DNA from: Pyricularia pennisetigena
Taxonomy: Eukaryota; Ascomycota; Sordariomycetes; Magnaporthales; Pyriculariaceae
Direction of reading: 5' to 3'
NCBI RefSeq assembly: GCF_004337985.1
Contig: NC_043743.1
Span: forward strand, 1,017,366 to 1,081,365
Length of the DNA: 64,000 nucleotides
Shown here: positions 48,233 through 60,689 of the stretch, piece by piece
Layout: each line of letters opens with the position of its first letter
Position numbering within the stretch: the stretch's first letter is position 1
Program-made: the position numbers and the translations under genes
Notes under the pieces: generated by a model
What the model was told of the DNA's origin: nothing
Seen by the model: only the letters and a program-made list of their open reading frames with translations
Databases searched by the model: none

Positions 48233-48536
48233 ATGCGCTTCTCCACCATTGTCTCCGTCGCCATCACTACGCTCGGCTTTGCCGCAGCTAAGCCCACTGG
48301 TATGTTATGCCTCTTTTACCCTGTTGCTGTTCATTCTCTTGAGCTAACAGTTTCTTTCTTCGAAAACACTAGAGTCCCACGGTGCTGCTTCTGGCAAATA
48401 TCTGTTCTCGCGCTCCACCGCAGCCTGCGATTGCGATGGCGTCAGGGGTTGCTGCATCAACGACTGCAATTTGAACGAGAACTGCTGCAACACCACCTGC
48501 ATGGACAGATTCCCGGGCTGCTACAACGCCTGCTAA
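48233..48536 (+). CDS. 76-residue secreted cysteine-rich peptide (orphan)
   Basis: Two exons: 48233-48299 and 48373-48536, split by a 73-bp intron (GTATGT...CACTAG) just after the signal peptide. The product is 76 residues. Residues 1-19 (MRFSTIVSVAITTLGFAAA) are a clear signal peptide. A short propeptide-like stretch ending in FSRSTAA follows, and then ten cysteines lie within residues 41-76. The spacing is C-x-C-x5-CC-x3-C-x5-CC-x3-C-x6-C-x3-C. Half of the mature core is thus cysteine, glycine, asparagine or aspartate. A TATA-like gtataag lies about 130 bp upstream. I recognise no family; the fold is presumably a disulfide-knotted miniprotein. Effector, antimicrobial or defence-type roles are possible inferences. 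An upstream in-frame ATG (48131) would add 34 residues and bury the signal peptide; the downstream start is preferred. Confidence 0.75.
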
Positions 48537-48756
48537 GGACTTTTGTGGACAATTGAGGGTTGCTATGGGTACCTTGTTCCAAATAAAGCCACCTTCATTT
48601 AGGCTTTTTTTTTTGTTTGGACGCAGATGAATCATAACCTTTACTTTCTCGTCAATCTTTTTCAGGTGCAGCTTTTTATATTATCACATTTGCAAACACC
48701 GTGATTTTGCCTGTAAAACTGCTTTAGATACTTCTTAGCTGCCTTTCAAATCAGAA

Positions 48757-49188
48757 ATGATCAATGCTTTGTTGGAAATCCCTCCGGACTTGACTATCAT
48801 GGCACCTACCCCTGAGCCCCCGAATCACCTTGTTCAACACACAGACCATCAAAATTTACAACCTTTTACTTTATTGGTTGTTCCAAAGGCGAACCAATAC
48901 ATACATGTTTATATAGGCTGGGGCAAAGACCCTATCCTGAGCTTCGACGTCCCATCTGCCGTCATGGTACTCTTTGGTCTCGCTGTTGCAAGTACTATGG
49001 AGTCATTTGACCACCTGTCTGCGGAGACAATGATATTGCAGACAAAGCTTGCGATGATGACACTGCGGGGTCAGAGGCAAATTGAATCATTCCTACAGTT
49101 TTTTGCCGTCTTTCTCGAGCGACGGCGGGTGCCTGCTGATAAACCAAGCTCTATTTGCGCAAGTGCGCTTAGGCTCTCGTTCCTGTAG
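48757..49188 (+). other. Unassigned 143-codon open frame, doubtful
   Basis: Starts with ATG and is open for 143 codons. The predicted product has a hydrophobic middle (PSAVMVLFGLAVASTM) and no recognisable motif. Codon use lacks the C-ending bias of the real genes nearby. It may be chance; recorded because it is the longest ATG frame in this spacer. Confidence 0.15.
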
Positions 49189-49635
49189 ACGCAGTGGTGT
49201 CAGAACCAAGGCACATTCTTCCTTCGCGCTGTCCAAACTCGGTCAACACAAAAGGGCTACCTTCATCTTAGGGTGTATCGCAAGTACCATTCATTGTCTG
49301 GCCGAAGGCGGATGTTCCTAGATATCTCCTCTTCCCAGAATTGGCACCTGCACGCGCTCTTATGCTTCGAGTCACTTATGGGTTACCTCCATCTTCATAG
49401 CCCGGGATCTTCGTAGCGAAGGAAGCGCCAAAATACTGCAAACCTGGTCCAGTTGTCAATGGTGCAATCTTCCTGGGTTGGGTTATGAGATATAGAGACC
49501 CGCCATAATGAAATGCAAACAAGGATCTTTCAGAGTCTTGGTGGACGGCTCGGCCGATGATAGCTCGCCGAACCATCTGTTTCTAGTCCTTAAGACCAAA
49601 AGTCTGGAGCAAAGTTTGCCTTTTGTTTCCTAAAC

Positions 49636-49659
49636 CTCTCTCTCTCTCTCTCTCTCTCT
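49636..49659. repeat. (CT)n microsatellite
   Basis: About twelve CT units in a spacer. Confidence 0.9.
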
Positions 49660-50264
49660 ATTGTCCGAGTTTCTTCTCAAAGCTGAACGATATGCGCCTC
49701 AAGCATAGCTAGACAGCAATGTCACTCAAACTTTGGTCAGCATGGCTGTATTCATCTGGCGAATTTGTCATAGAGCCCAATGAGGAGAATATTTTCAAGT
49801 TTTCAATATAGAATAGCCACATATCGACGCTTAAGACGCGCGGTTTTGTAAGAGTATAATCTGCGAACACAAAACAGGAGAGCGTCCACAGCACCGTATA
49901 GCCTAGGAACAGACAAAATCTAGATTTCCCTTTACTGTTGATATACTGTTGCCAAAGGTCTGTTCCTTGAAGTTGGCATCATATTCGACGAGAAAACCGG
50001 CATATACCTTATTAGGAGCAACTCAAGTAGTTACAGAATAAATTGTCGAACTGTCACAGCAAGTTACCTTCTCAAAGGATGATAGCTGTATAAGCAAGCG
50101 CCTTGGTGCTAGGATATACCTGTATCCTCTCTCTCTTGCACATGGACCCAACTATTTAACCCAAGTGTCCCCACCGCCCACAAAATATGTACACACAAAA
50201 AGAAAACTGGCGTTGACACCACCACAAAAACAAATACTAACAAAAAGTATGACTACAAAGCCAA

Positions 50265-50375
50265 TGGTCCCAGAGAGGGTCGAACTCTCGACCTTCGCAT
50301 GCTGTGAATTACTTGATATGCCATCACGAGAACAACATATTAGTACGACGCTCTAACCAACTGAGCTATGGGACC
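50265..50375 (-). tRNA. tRNA-Ile (anticodon AAT) with a 37-nt intron
   Basis: Read on the minus strand. Acceptor stem GGTCCCA pairs with TGGGACC, with discriminator A. The D arm reads GCTC-AGTTGGTTA-GAGC. The anticodon stem TCGTA pairs with TGCGA around loop CTAATA+A, so the anticodon is AAT (read as IAU). The T arm is GAGAG-TTCGACC-CTCTC. The 5' half is 50375-50338 and the 3' half is 50300-50265 (74 nt mature). The intron, 50337-50301, follows position 37, the canonical place. A T5 stretch on the minus strand about 20 nt downstream (50242-50246) can stop RNA polymerase III. Confidence 0.93.
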
Positions 50376-51883
50376 AGACGGGAGTTGTCAGCCAATCTGG
50401 TTGGAGGTAGGCTCAGGCAACCGCATACATTAAGGTACATGTCAATCTCTGCGTCGGCTGCTGAGAAATTGAAGGGCAACCCTTTACGAGTAACATCGAG
50501 GCAGGGACGACTTCCTCTATCCCGAAACGTGAAAGTCTGTCAAGAATCGTGCAAGTCTCACGCGGAGATAGTGGCTGTGATTTTGCCGTGGAAGATGCCA
50601 CAAAAGTTGTAGGATCATAGTTCCTGATCGTCATTCAGCCAGGGGAGAACTTCGCCGTGTTTCTGCATCTCGTGTCTTGTATTGTCATGATAAGGAAACA
50701 TAGAACTCGGCTTATCTGCAGTCGATTAGGCAGACACTGGAAATAGCTGATCACAACGTCAGGTACAGTCCCAACAAGGCTATCAGCGGCATGGGAGGGC
50801 AACATGTGTGGATGAACTACCCTGATGTATTATTCAGGTCCGACTTTTTGCTCAATTGGGACATCCATATCACGATATGATGTAAGATGACTATTGGCGA
50901 GCACAAACCAAGGTAGCAAGCTGTCCAAAATTGGCCACAGAGCTGCAGCTACCAGGTCTCGAGGTTCTTGTTACACCTTGTTAGCAAGAACGTATCGACA
51001 GCAAGGTGGAGCAAAGGTAGTGGCAGGACTGCGTTGATGTAAATCGTCCGCCGGCCTGGTGATCGCGGACATGTATCTTTGGAGTTGCCATCAACTGGGG
51101 CGTCGACCGAGTTTAGCAAAGAACAAAGAGGGTGTATCTTCAAGGATGAAAAAGACCACTTTTCGTGCAGGGTTGACTATGTGGGTTAAGATCCAAGACG
51201 ATATCTGAAAGTACATCAGATTACAGCCTCGCTGGCATTACCAGCTCCAAGGCAGGTTGATAAAGCAGGCATCGCTAAAGTCGCTGACAAGGGGGGATGC
51301 GGTGAAGAAGTTTCGGCCATATCTGTGGGCCACATTCTGCTGTGCTTGTAGAACACCATCATCAAACTACTTCCAGTAAACAATTGATCAAATCGAATGT
51401 ATCAGGTTCAAGCTTGAAGATGGATTAAGTAGAGTATGCGAAACGAAGGTGAACAAAGATAGTTGTTGGAGAAGGAGAAGAAGAAAAAAAAGGCAAGAAA
51501 AAATAATCGCACAGTGACAAAACGTAATATCGAACCGTGGTTCAATTGGTTTCCAAAGATTAGGAGTGGAGTATTTTGCGCAAGCCATTGCAGTCTCTGG
51601 TAAAAGGCAAGGGACTGGTTAAGTAGCTTGTCACACTCCTAGTTGCGAATCCGCAAAAGCAAATTTATATACCATAGATTGATGTGTCTATCTCGATCTT
51701 TGTTCACCATAGCTCCGCATCCGCTGAGGTGAACTGACGACATCGGCCTAAAGCTTCCCCTCTACAGCGATCAACCCCATTGAAACCTGAGTATCTCGAA
51801 CTGCTTTGTTCAACTCATCCTCCTGCAAACATTTTTCCAATACAACACAGAAGGAAAATATTGCAGTTTACAGGCTCACACTA
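50376..51883. other. Spacer tRNA-Ile to HINT gene
   Basis: 1.5 kb with no supported gene. A purine-rich stretch is near 51470-51510. No LTR or other mobile-element sign is seen next to the tRNA gene. Confidence 0.5.
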
Positions 51884-52824
51884 ATGAGTAGCAAAATGGC
51901 GTCCTGCATCTTTTGCAAAATCATCAAGGGTCCGTAAAGCCCAACTGCAAGGCTCGCCGGGACAAGCTCTGTATCATCGCACTTGGCTTTTGGAGCTGCC
52001 TCGGAACTAACATCCAACAACGCGCACAGGAGAAATCCCGTCGTTCAAGCTCTATGAGAGCGAAAAGGTCTTTGCCTTTCTCGACATTAACCCGCTAAGC
52101 CGGGGCCATTCGGTACATTTCTTTCTCGATCACTGTTTTTTTTTCTATGGAAATATGCCTGCGTTCGCAGGTTCGGGATCGACCTGTGCTAACACTACCC
52201 GGCCAAATGTATAGCTCGTGATCCCCAAGTTCCACGGCGAGAAGCTGCACGACATTCCCGACGACTCGCTCAACGAGATTCTGGTCAGTTAGCGGGATTT
52301 GCACCCAGAAACCTCTATTTTGGTTTTTGCTATTTCAATCCTCAAAGCAAATCGCATTTGCATTCCTTTACTAATGCTTTCTTCTCGCACCAACCACCCC
52401 CGTGCGCCCACCACATAACAACAGCCCGTCGCCAAAAAGATTGCACAGGCTGTCGGTGCAAAGGACTACAACATCCTACAAAACAACGGCGCCATCGCCC
52501 ACCAGGTTGTCCCTCATGTAAGCCGCAGTTTGTTCTATCATTTTGCCTGCATTCCTATAGGATCAACACGCTAATACCTCTTGAAAAGGTGCACTTCCAC
52601 ATGGTGAGTCTATAACCCTGTACAAGCAAACTTATCCGCGCGCACGCCCGTCATAGCGTTGGTTGCGGCTAATGCACCACCCCTGCTAAAAACCATTCAT
52701 CACTACTGCCCGAAAGATCCCCAAGCCCAATGAGACCGAGGGCCTGGGCATCAAATGGCCGCAGCAGGAGACCGACATGGACAAGCTCAAGGCGCTGTTT
52801 GAGGATATCAAGTCCAAGATGTAA
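51884..52824 (+). CDS. HNT1: HIT-family (HINT1/Hnt1-like) nucleotide hydrolase
   Basis: Six exons: 51884-51929, 52030-52112, 52215-52283, 52425-52517, 52589-52603 (15 nt) and 52717-52824, 137 residues. HINT proteins hydrolyse AMP-lysine-type phosphoramidates; yeast Hnt1 also modulates the CTD kinase Kin28. The N-terminus CIFCKIIKGEIPSFKLYES, then AFLDINPLSRGHSLVIPKFH and the NNGAIAHQVVPHVHFHMIP region are unmistakable. The triad is His97, His99 and His101, in H-V-H-F-H-M. The first triad histidine ends exon 4, the next two are in the 15-nt microexon, and the IP that follows is in exon 6. The C-terminal part GLGIKWPQQETDMDKLKALFEDIKSKM is typical. Exon 1 uses an unusual donor GTCCGT. A gene model that skips the microexon would still be in frame but catalytically dead. 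Confidence 0.93.
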
Positions 52825-53317
52825 TGGGCCAGAGGGCTTAACTCTGCTGTTGCTGCTGTTGAGCCATTTTTTGGGTGGGGGCTTTTCTAGGAGTGCGACG
52901 AGCTCATTACCCCATAAGGTCGGACTTAGAGTCCTGCCTGTTCTTCAGCCCACCATTTACAAATGAAGCTTTCTTCAAATTAATCGGCAAGAGTCACATC
53001 GACGAACGGTTGATTCGCGATTACAAAACCTAAACATTTCATCCATAGTCCCAATCAAACGAAGAGAGCGCAAACATGGCCTCAACTTTGCTAATATACC
53101 TGATACGAACGCCGTGAGGGGGCAGAATTTGCCCTACAGAAATAACATCGAGTACTTGGTTATCCACCAAACAGTCTACACATGTGCGGAAAAGGATAAC
53201 AAGAAAAAAGAAGAAGAAGAAAAGAGAATTGAAAACACAGCCGTCATCTATCTGTCAATTTTGGCATTTCCACATCGCAACTCGTGATCATAAGCCTGAC
53301 ATCAGCACAACACCGAC
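52825..53317. other. Convergent 3' spacer
   Basis: 490 bp of 3' UTR sequence between the HINT gene and the CRAL-TRIO gene. Includes a GAA-rich stretch near 53200-53225. No gene. Confidence 0.6.
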
Positions 53318-55386
<2,069 letters not shown>

Positions 55387-58300
55387 AATAGAAGCCGTCA
55401 GACAAAGTTGGTTGGGCCAAATTAGAGATCAGACGCAGCAGGGCCTTGCTTGTGAGGGAAGTTTGGATGTTGCGGGGGGCCGCGGTTCTCGTCGGGGGAA
55501 GTCCTGGTTGTAGAATATACGTAAACTCAATCAGTAAGCTGCACGCACGACTTGTAGATGTTGAAGAATGATGGGCGCTTCAGTGGACGCACGAAAAGAA
55601 CAGGCAATGACAGCCGCGGGTTGAGTTTTGCAAAAAGCTTCAAACGTGCGTCAGGCTGATCCAAGTAAGCTGAGAGACCATTGGAACGGTTAGTGTCTTT
55701 TTTCCTGTCTCCTCAGATTGAGGCAGCACTGCCAAATAAGCCGGGCGTTGTTGGACTTGGGTCTTTGCGCTTCGGAACGAGTAGTAGCGGGGGGACTTGG
55801 CCGGCGCAGAGAGCTAAGTGGCTTTAGATGATGGCGACTGACTTGATGTTCAAAAACCAAACCAATTAGATGATGGAATTGGGGTTCGTACAAGAGTACC
55901 GCAGTGTCGAGCTGAGGCGAATTTGTTGAAAAAAGAAACTGGAGATTGCGACCTAGAATATGACGCGCGCGCTGGTGGAATCTGCCATAGAAAGCCTTTG
56001 CTGGTCTTGTGCCGCTTGGTGCTTACAGTACAATCTTGGCGAACGCAAAGCCGTTGGGCCCGAGACATCAAACGTAAACCTTCCAAATCCGACCGGGCTG
56101 CGCCCCGCCCCGGACAAGAGGCGGGCGGGCAGTTATGTCATCGTTTCGTTTCACGACGAAGCTAGTGGGCTACTCATGACTGGGGCACGGATCTTCCTTA
56201 GTGCGATTGATCGATGTTACCCCAACAAATCCGGCTAGCCATGTTCCAAACAACTCAAAATTCGGCTTGGCATCATACCTGGAGAGATCTTTTTTGAGCC
56301 GGGGTCTGCTAGATCCATGTTGTTATGCTCTCGCAATATAAAGAAACCAGCCGAGATTTTGGGGACAGATGAAAGTTGATTAAAGCTGGAGTTTGATCAA
56401 GATGGGAGTTCCCACAAACCCTGCTACCTTGCGTGATAAATCTTGAAAATAGCCAATAAGATTTGTGGTCCAGGTACCATGCCCATGGGTAAAATATTTA
56501 CACGAGCCTGGCAGGGCTGGCTGAATGTGTATTAAAACAACCCATGTGGCACGATTGTGAGAATACCTTTTTTTTTTCTTAGGTGGGTATTATAACTACC
56601 TGCCTAACTGCCATATTCTTGGATCTGGAGCAACGGAAGGGGTTGCTTATATTATATCGTCCCAGGACTCGTTCTCGTGTCCAACCCGAGCTGCCACGAT
56701 TAGACACGCCTCTGGGGTGATGATCGTTGCGGGCTCTATACGAAAGCGACTGTGCCGTAATTGGCAACTGGTTGTATGGCTCCAATTACGACAACTCTGC
56801 TTTGTGAGCCCTTGTTATTTATACCCGTAAAACAACTGACGGATGTATGCAAGGGATATGCTTGCATCCTGGGCTCCTAATGGGACTCGACCGAGCAGGC
56901 AAATTCACATAGTCCTATATGGACATGCTGGTGGTTTTTTAACTTTTTTTTTAATTCTGATATGGTATCATCAGGTGCGAAACGATAAAGCGCACGATGT
57001 TTCCGGTCAAATCTTGAGATGGACGCAGAATCTCTTGAGAATGCCGGTATTTCAGAAGCGCGAGCTCGGAAGTGTATAGTTGCCTCCAGTTGCTACTAAT
57101 AACTCTTCAGACACTGACAACCTCTAGGTTTCAAAACAAGGTGTTTTTTTTTTCTTAAGCTGAAGGACAAGAAACCCCATGAATTTACATTTCTTCTAGG
57201 TTGAGAGCGCGGAGATGTGAAAAGCGTGGCGCAGCTAAAAGGGTTCCTGTTAGTCACCAGACCCTGGGTTGTTTCCCGCCTCTGCCGTTTTGGGTGTTCA
57301 TTAGGCGCAGAAGGAATATCCTGCCGCCTCTTTCGGCTTTCATTTCGGAGATATGGATCATTTTTACAGCCATTTCGCCCCTGTATGTCACAAATCTGGT
57401 TATTTTCTGCGCGAGTGACAGTTCTCATTCGCCTGCCCAGATTCTTTGTCACGAGGGACAGTTTGCCGTGCCATAGGGAGCATCTACTAAAGGGCCCCTA
57501 CTAGAACTGCGGAACCTAGCCAGCCCAACTGGCAAGATGTGGCTGGACAAGCAGATTCATAGGCTACCGGGGCTCTTGCTTGTTTGGGCAGGTACACCAC
57601 AAGTGCCGCACTGTACTCAACTGACGGCTGTCATCCAAGGTGCTGCTAAGATTTCATTAAAGGTAGATAAATAGGGATTTATGTTGTTCAGGTATTTGGC
57701 AAGCAAGAAGCGGCATGAGTTACGATGGATGTTTTTGACATCGGACTTGATCCATCACACTACAGATGAAATGCCAGCTAGTGTAAGCTTAATTATAGGT
57801 TGCCACCCATCGTTATACAGACGGACTCATGAGACATCATCGAAGTAAACTTCATTGGCCGACATTTTTTAGGATGAAAGGAGAGTAGAATCGAGTGCTA
57901 ATTATTTCAGGTGCACCCCATTATCCTGCTATTCAAGAAATAGAGCCGGGCAATATCTTTGCAGCTCAAATTCTTTGCCGCGCGTATGGTTACAAGAGGT
58001 AATGAATGAGCTTGCCCAGTTAAGAAGCCAATCAGTCCAGATTCAATGTCGAAATTAACTTGCTTTGCTGCAATTGTGCAACACCAGACTGACTAATTGA
58101 TGGTCAATTCCACTTTCTGGCAGGTGATATCATAATCCAGCCTACCAAAAGTGTGTTTGCTCCTCCTGTTGCCTTGGCTGGTTACATGCAAAAGGACTTT
58201 CAAAGCCGTACTATAATTTAAGCTTTAGTTACATATATTGACGCCAACCCGAAAAACTAATTCCCAATGGGCCCTTCTGCTCGGTGATCGTGCAGTGCCC

Positions 58301-59609
58301 CTGATTGGGGAGCCTGGAAAGAAGTGTGCTCCGACACTCGATAGGTGGCAAACCATGGCCTTTACCGAAAGATATGCTCGACAATCCGGAAACGTCTTGC
58401 TCTCTCCACGAAACGGAGTTTGCTCTGGAGATCTGCAACAGATGCTATAACAAGATAGTGGTTCCAACACGTGCTTTCGCCAGAGCCGTTATCGAGCGGA
58501 GCAGATATCTGCCGGAGAAGTGGTCTGCATGTCGTGCTATTAGAAATAACTCTATTTTATTAGCTCTTGCGAAAGGCCCTAAGCACATTGGGGATATTCC
58601 GGTCGACAAAGCCCCATCCTTTAAGTGCGCCTCCTTTTTAGCCATTGGTTTGCTGTGGCTGGTTCAGACGTTGGCTGGAAGGGGTTCACTCGGTTCCTCC
58701 TGCGCGACAGTACATGGCGAGTTCGTTTATATTGACCACGACAGCACAGTGACTGAATCAAATTGACCACGTGCGCTGGTGATTTGTGTGGTCCTGGATG
58801 ATACGCCCTGGGCTTTCCATGGAGTGCGCGTGTCGCCTTGTCGAGATTTTCTGGTGCGTGGCAAAAGACATGCTGCCTAACTTGGTTGTCAAGCTGTTTC
58901 TTTCTAACAGTACTCTTCCAGTTGACGTTTACCGTTACTAAAGCAAATGTGATTCCTCCATATTGGGTTGTTTTGGAGGTCTGTTTGATACTTTGTAAGT
59001 TGTCCATCGAAACTTGAGCGAATCGACTTTTCCATACCTCAATGGATGTACATTTCGCGCAACACCAGTACACAACTTGCCATGGGATATCTCGTTTATT
59101 ATCACTTGATTTGCCTATCGCCTACCTACCTACTTTACATACCCAAAAGGAGAAGAGAAGAGGACAGCCCTAGCGCTATACTAGAGCCTCGAGCCTCTTG
59201 TTGGCGGAATTTGGTTGTTAACTGTTAGCTGTTTGGGCCATCCACCACTGGAAAACATAAAGTCAACGTGAAACACAGCAAAGTTGAACCTGGAAATACT
59301 TATGGCTGCTGCATAAAAGGATAATCTCAAATTGGTCCACTTACACGCACGCGCCGTTCCCAGACTTTCACCCAGCTACCGTGCGAATATAACTGTGCAC
59401 TTTGTCTGCCTTCCTGACCCCTCTGCTAAATTGCCCCACCTGACCTTGAATGAGCAAGGCGACATCATCGTTTGCGCCTTGGTTTGCGGCCTCCAACACA
59501 ACCCAGTCGCAGCCATGACACGCAACATCCTCCCAGAACTCTCGTGGATTCTCTCTGTGACTCCTCCTTGAAAGAATAGCTGCACCAACCGTCACATCAT
59601 CAGTCAGAA
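55387..59609. other. Long divergent spacer, CSR1-like gene / MOG1
   Basis: 4.2 kb without a supported gene. Short overlapping frames occur (55690-56238, 57201-57504, 58229-58766), none with family resemblance; the longest begins at TTG, not ATG. A 9-bp inverted repeat (cgtaattgg ... ccaattacg) lies near 56757-56791. The last few hundred bases are the pyrimidine-rich MOG1 leader. Confidence 0.5.
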
Positions 59610-60349
59610 ATGCCGACGCACTACAAGAACACAAGGCTCTTTGGCGGGGCGATCGTCGCCGAGATCCCAGCACAGTTTGCCGACGTTAGGTACGTACACA
59701 GGGAGCCGTAGCATGTTGACACAGGGCTTGCGGGCTCTGGGCGCGGCAGTGTCGCAATTTGCGAAAAAAAAATCCCTCTTTGGTTTCGCACGACTAACCC
59801 ATCCGCGTGCGCGTCTATCCTGTACATAGCAAGATCCGGCAAGTGCCCGACAACCAAGAAGTCTTTATCGACAAGGACGGCTTCACGTCCATCATCTTCG
59901 AGATCACGGAGCGCGTCGGCGGGCCGGGCAGCTCCGCCGAGATCGACGGAAAGGCTCTGTCGGTGCATCTCGAGGAGATTGTCGGCTCGGATGTCGAGGG
60001 CGTCAAGGTCTGGAACACGACCGACACCGAGTTCACGCTGCTGGGCCCCAAGATCCCCGCCTACACCCTCATCGCGACGCAGACGCCCAAGGCGGACTCC
60101 AGGCGGGGCGGGTCCTCGTCCTCTCCCGACTTCACTGCTCTAATCCTGACGCTCCTGAGGCTCGAGCGCGAAAAGACCGACATATTGATCACCGTCAACG
60201 TGCCACACATCAAGGGATCGTACGACGAGGACGAGATCGATCTGGAGATGGGCAAGCAGGGAAAGCTCATTGGGGATGCGGTCGAGCATGCCGCGAGGAT
60301 TTGGTCGTCGTTTGATATACTCGACTGGAAGCTGTTCAATGAGATCTAG
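59610..60349 (+). CDS. MOG1: Ran-binding nuclear import factor Mog1
   Basis: Two exons: 59610-59689 and 59830-60349 (140-bp intron, donor GTACGT, acceptor CATAG), 199 residues. Mog1 binds Ran/Gsp1 and helps release nucleotide during nuclear import. The N-terminal stretch TRLFGGAIVAEIPAQFADVSKIRQVPDNQEVF spans the intron and is the family hallmark (LFGGAI and the VPDNQEVF loop). It continues with IIFEITERV, the IPAYTLIATQ strand and a C-terminal LLRLEREKTDILITVNVPH segment. Length matches yeast and human Mog1. Convergent with the SprT-protease gene, 340 bp between stop codons. Confidence 0.92.
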
Positions 60350-60689
60350 TACGCATCCCGGAGGAAAGTGCGCTGTTTACAACCTATGCGCCGAGTCGCT
60401 CGTGATATGATTGGTATCTTTCGTTGTAGAATACTGCGGGATTCGATGGGCATTTTACTGCTCTTTCATACCCTTTTGGGTCTGGCATCAAACGCTGCCC
60501 TGTCATGAGTAATGAATCAATCAATTTTCAGCCATAAATGTTCCATGCAATATCAGCCTATTTCAACGAGAAAGGAACCCGGGCTATGATATTACAAGTT
60601 GTATGATTTGGTTATTTAGAGTATTCTCTTGTTAACCCATAAACGCCAACCACCTTCTTAACCCATGTCATCAATCATAGTACGGCCGC
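60350..60689. other. Convergent 3' spacer MOG1 / SprT protease
   Basis: 340 bp of 3' UTR sequence. Nothing else seen. Confidence 0.6.

Larger units (their letters stand above)
48537..50264. other. Spacer between cysteine-rich peptide gene and tRNA
   Basis: 1.7 kb. A (CT)n tract is at 49636-49659. An ATG-started 143-codon frame at 48757-49188 (+) is the only sizeable candidate and is listed separately; otherwise nothing. Confidence 0.5.

Noticed and set aside
50265..50375. tRNA gene as an integration site for a mobile element
   Set aside because: No LTR, target duplication, integrase or reverse-transcriptase fragment was seen in the flanking 1.5 kb on either side.
56757..56791. 9-bp inverted repeat as a terminator or element end
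   Set aside because: Short arms with a 17-nt loop are expected by chance in 4 kb of spacer, and no partner copy was noticed.
58305..58766. 153-codon + strand frame in the CSR1-MOG1 spacer
   Set aside because: Starts with TTG, no family resemblance, overlaps other equally open frames, and lacks coding-type codon bias.
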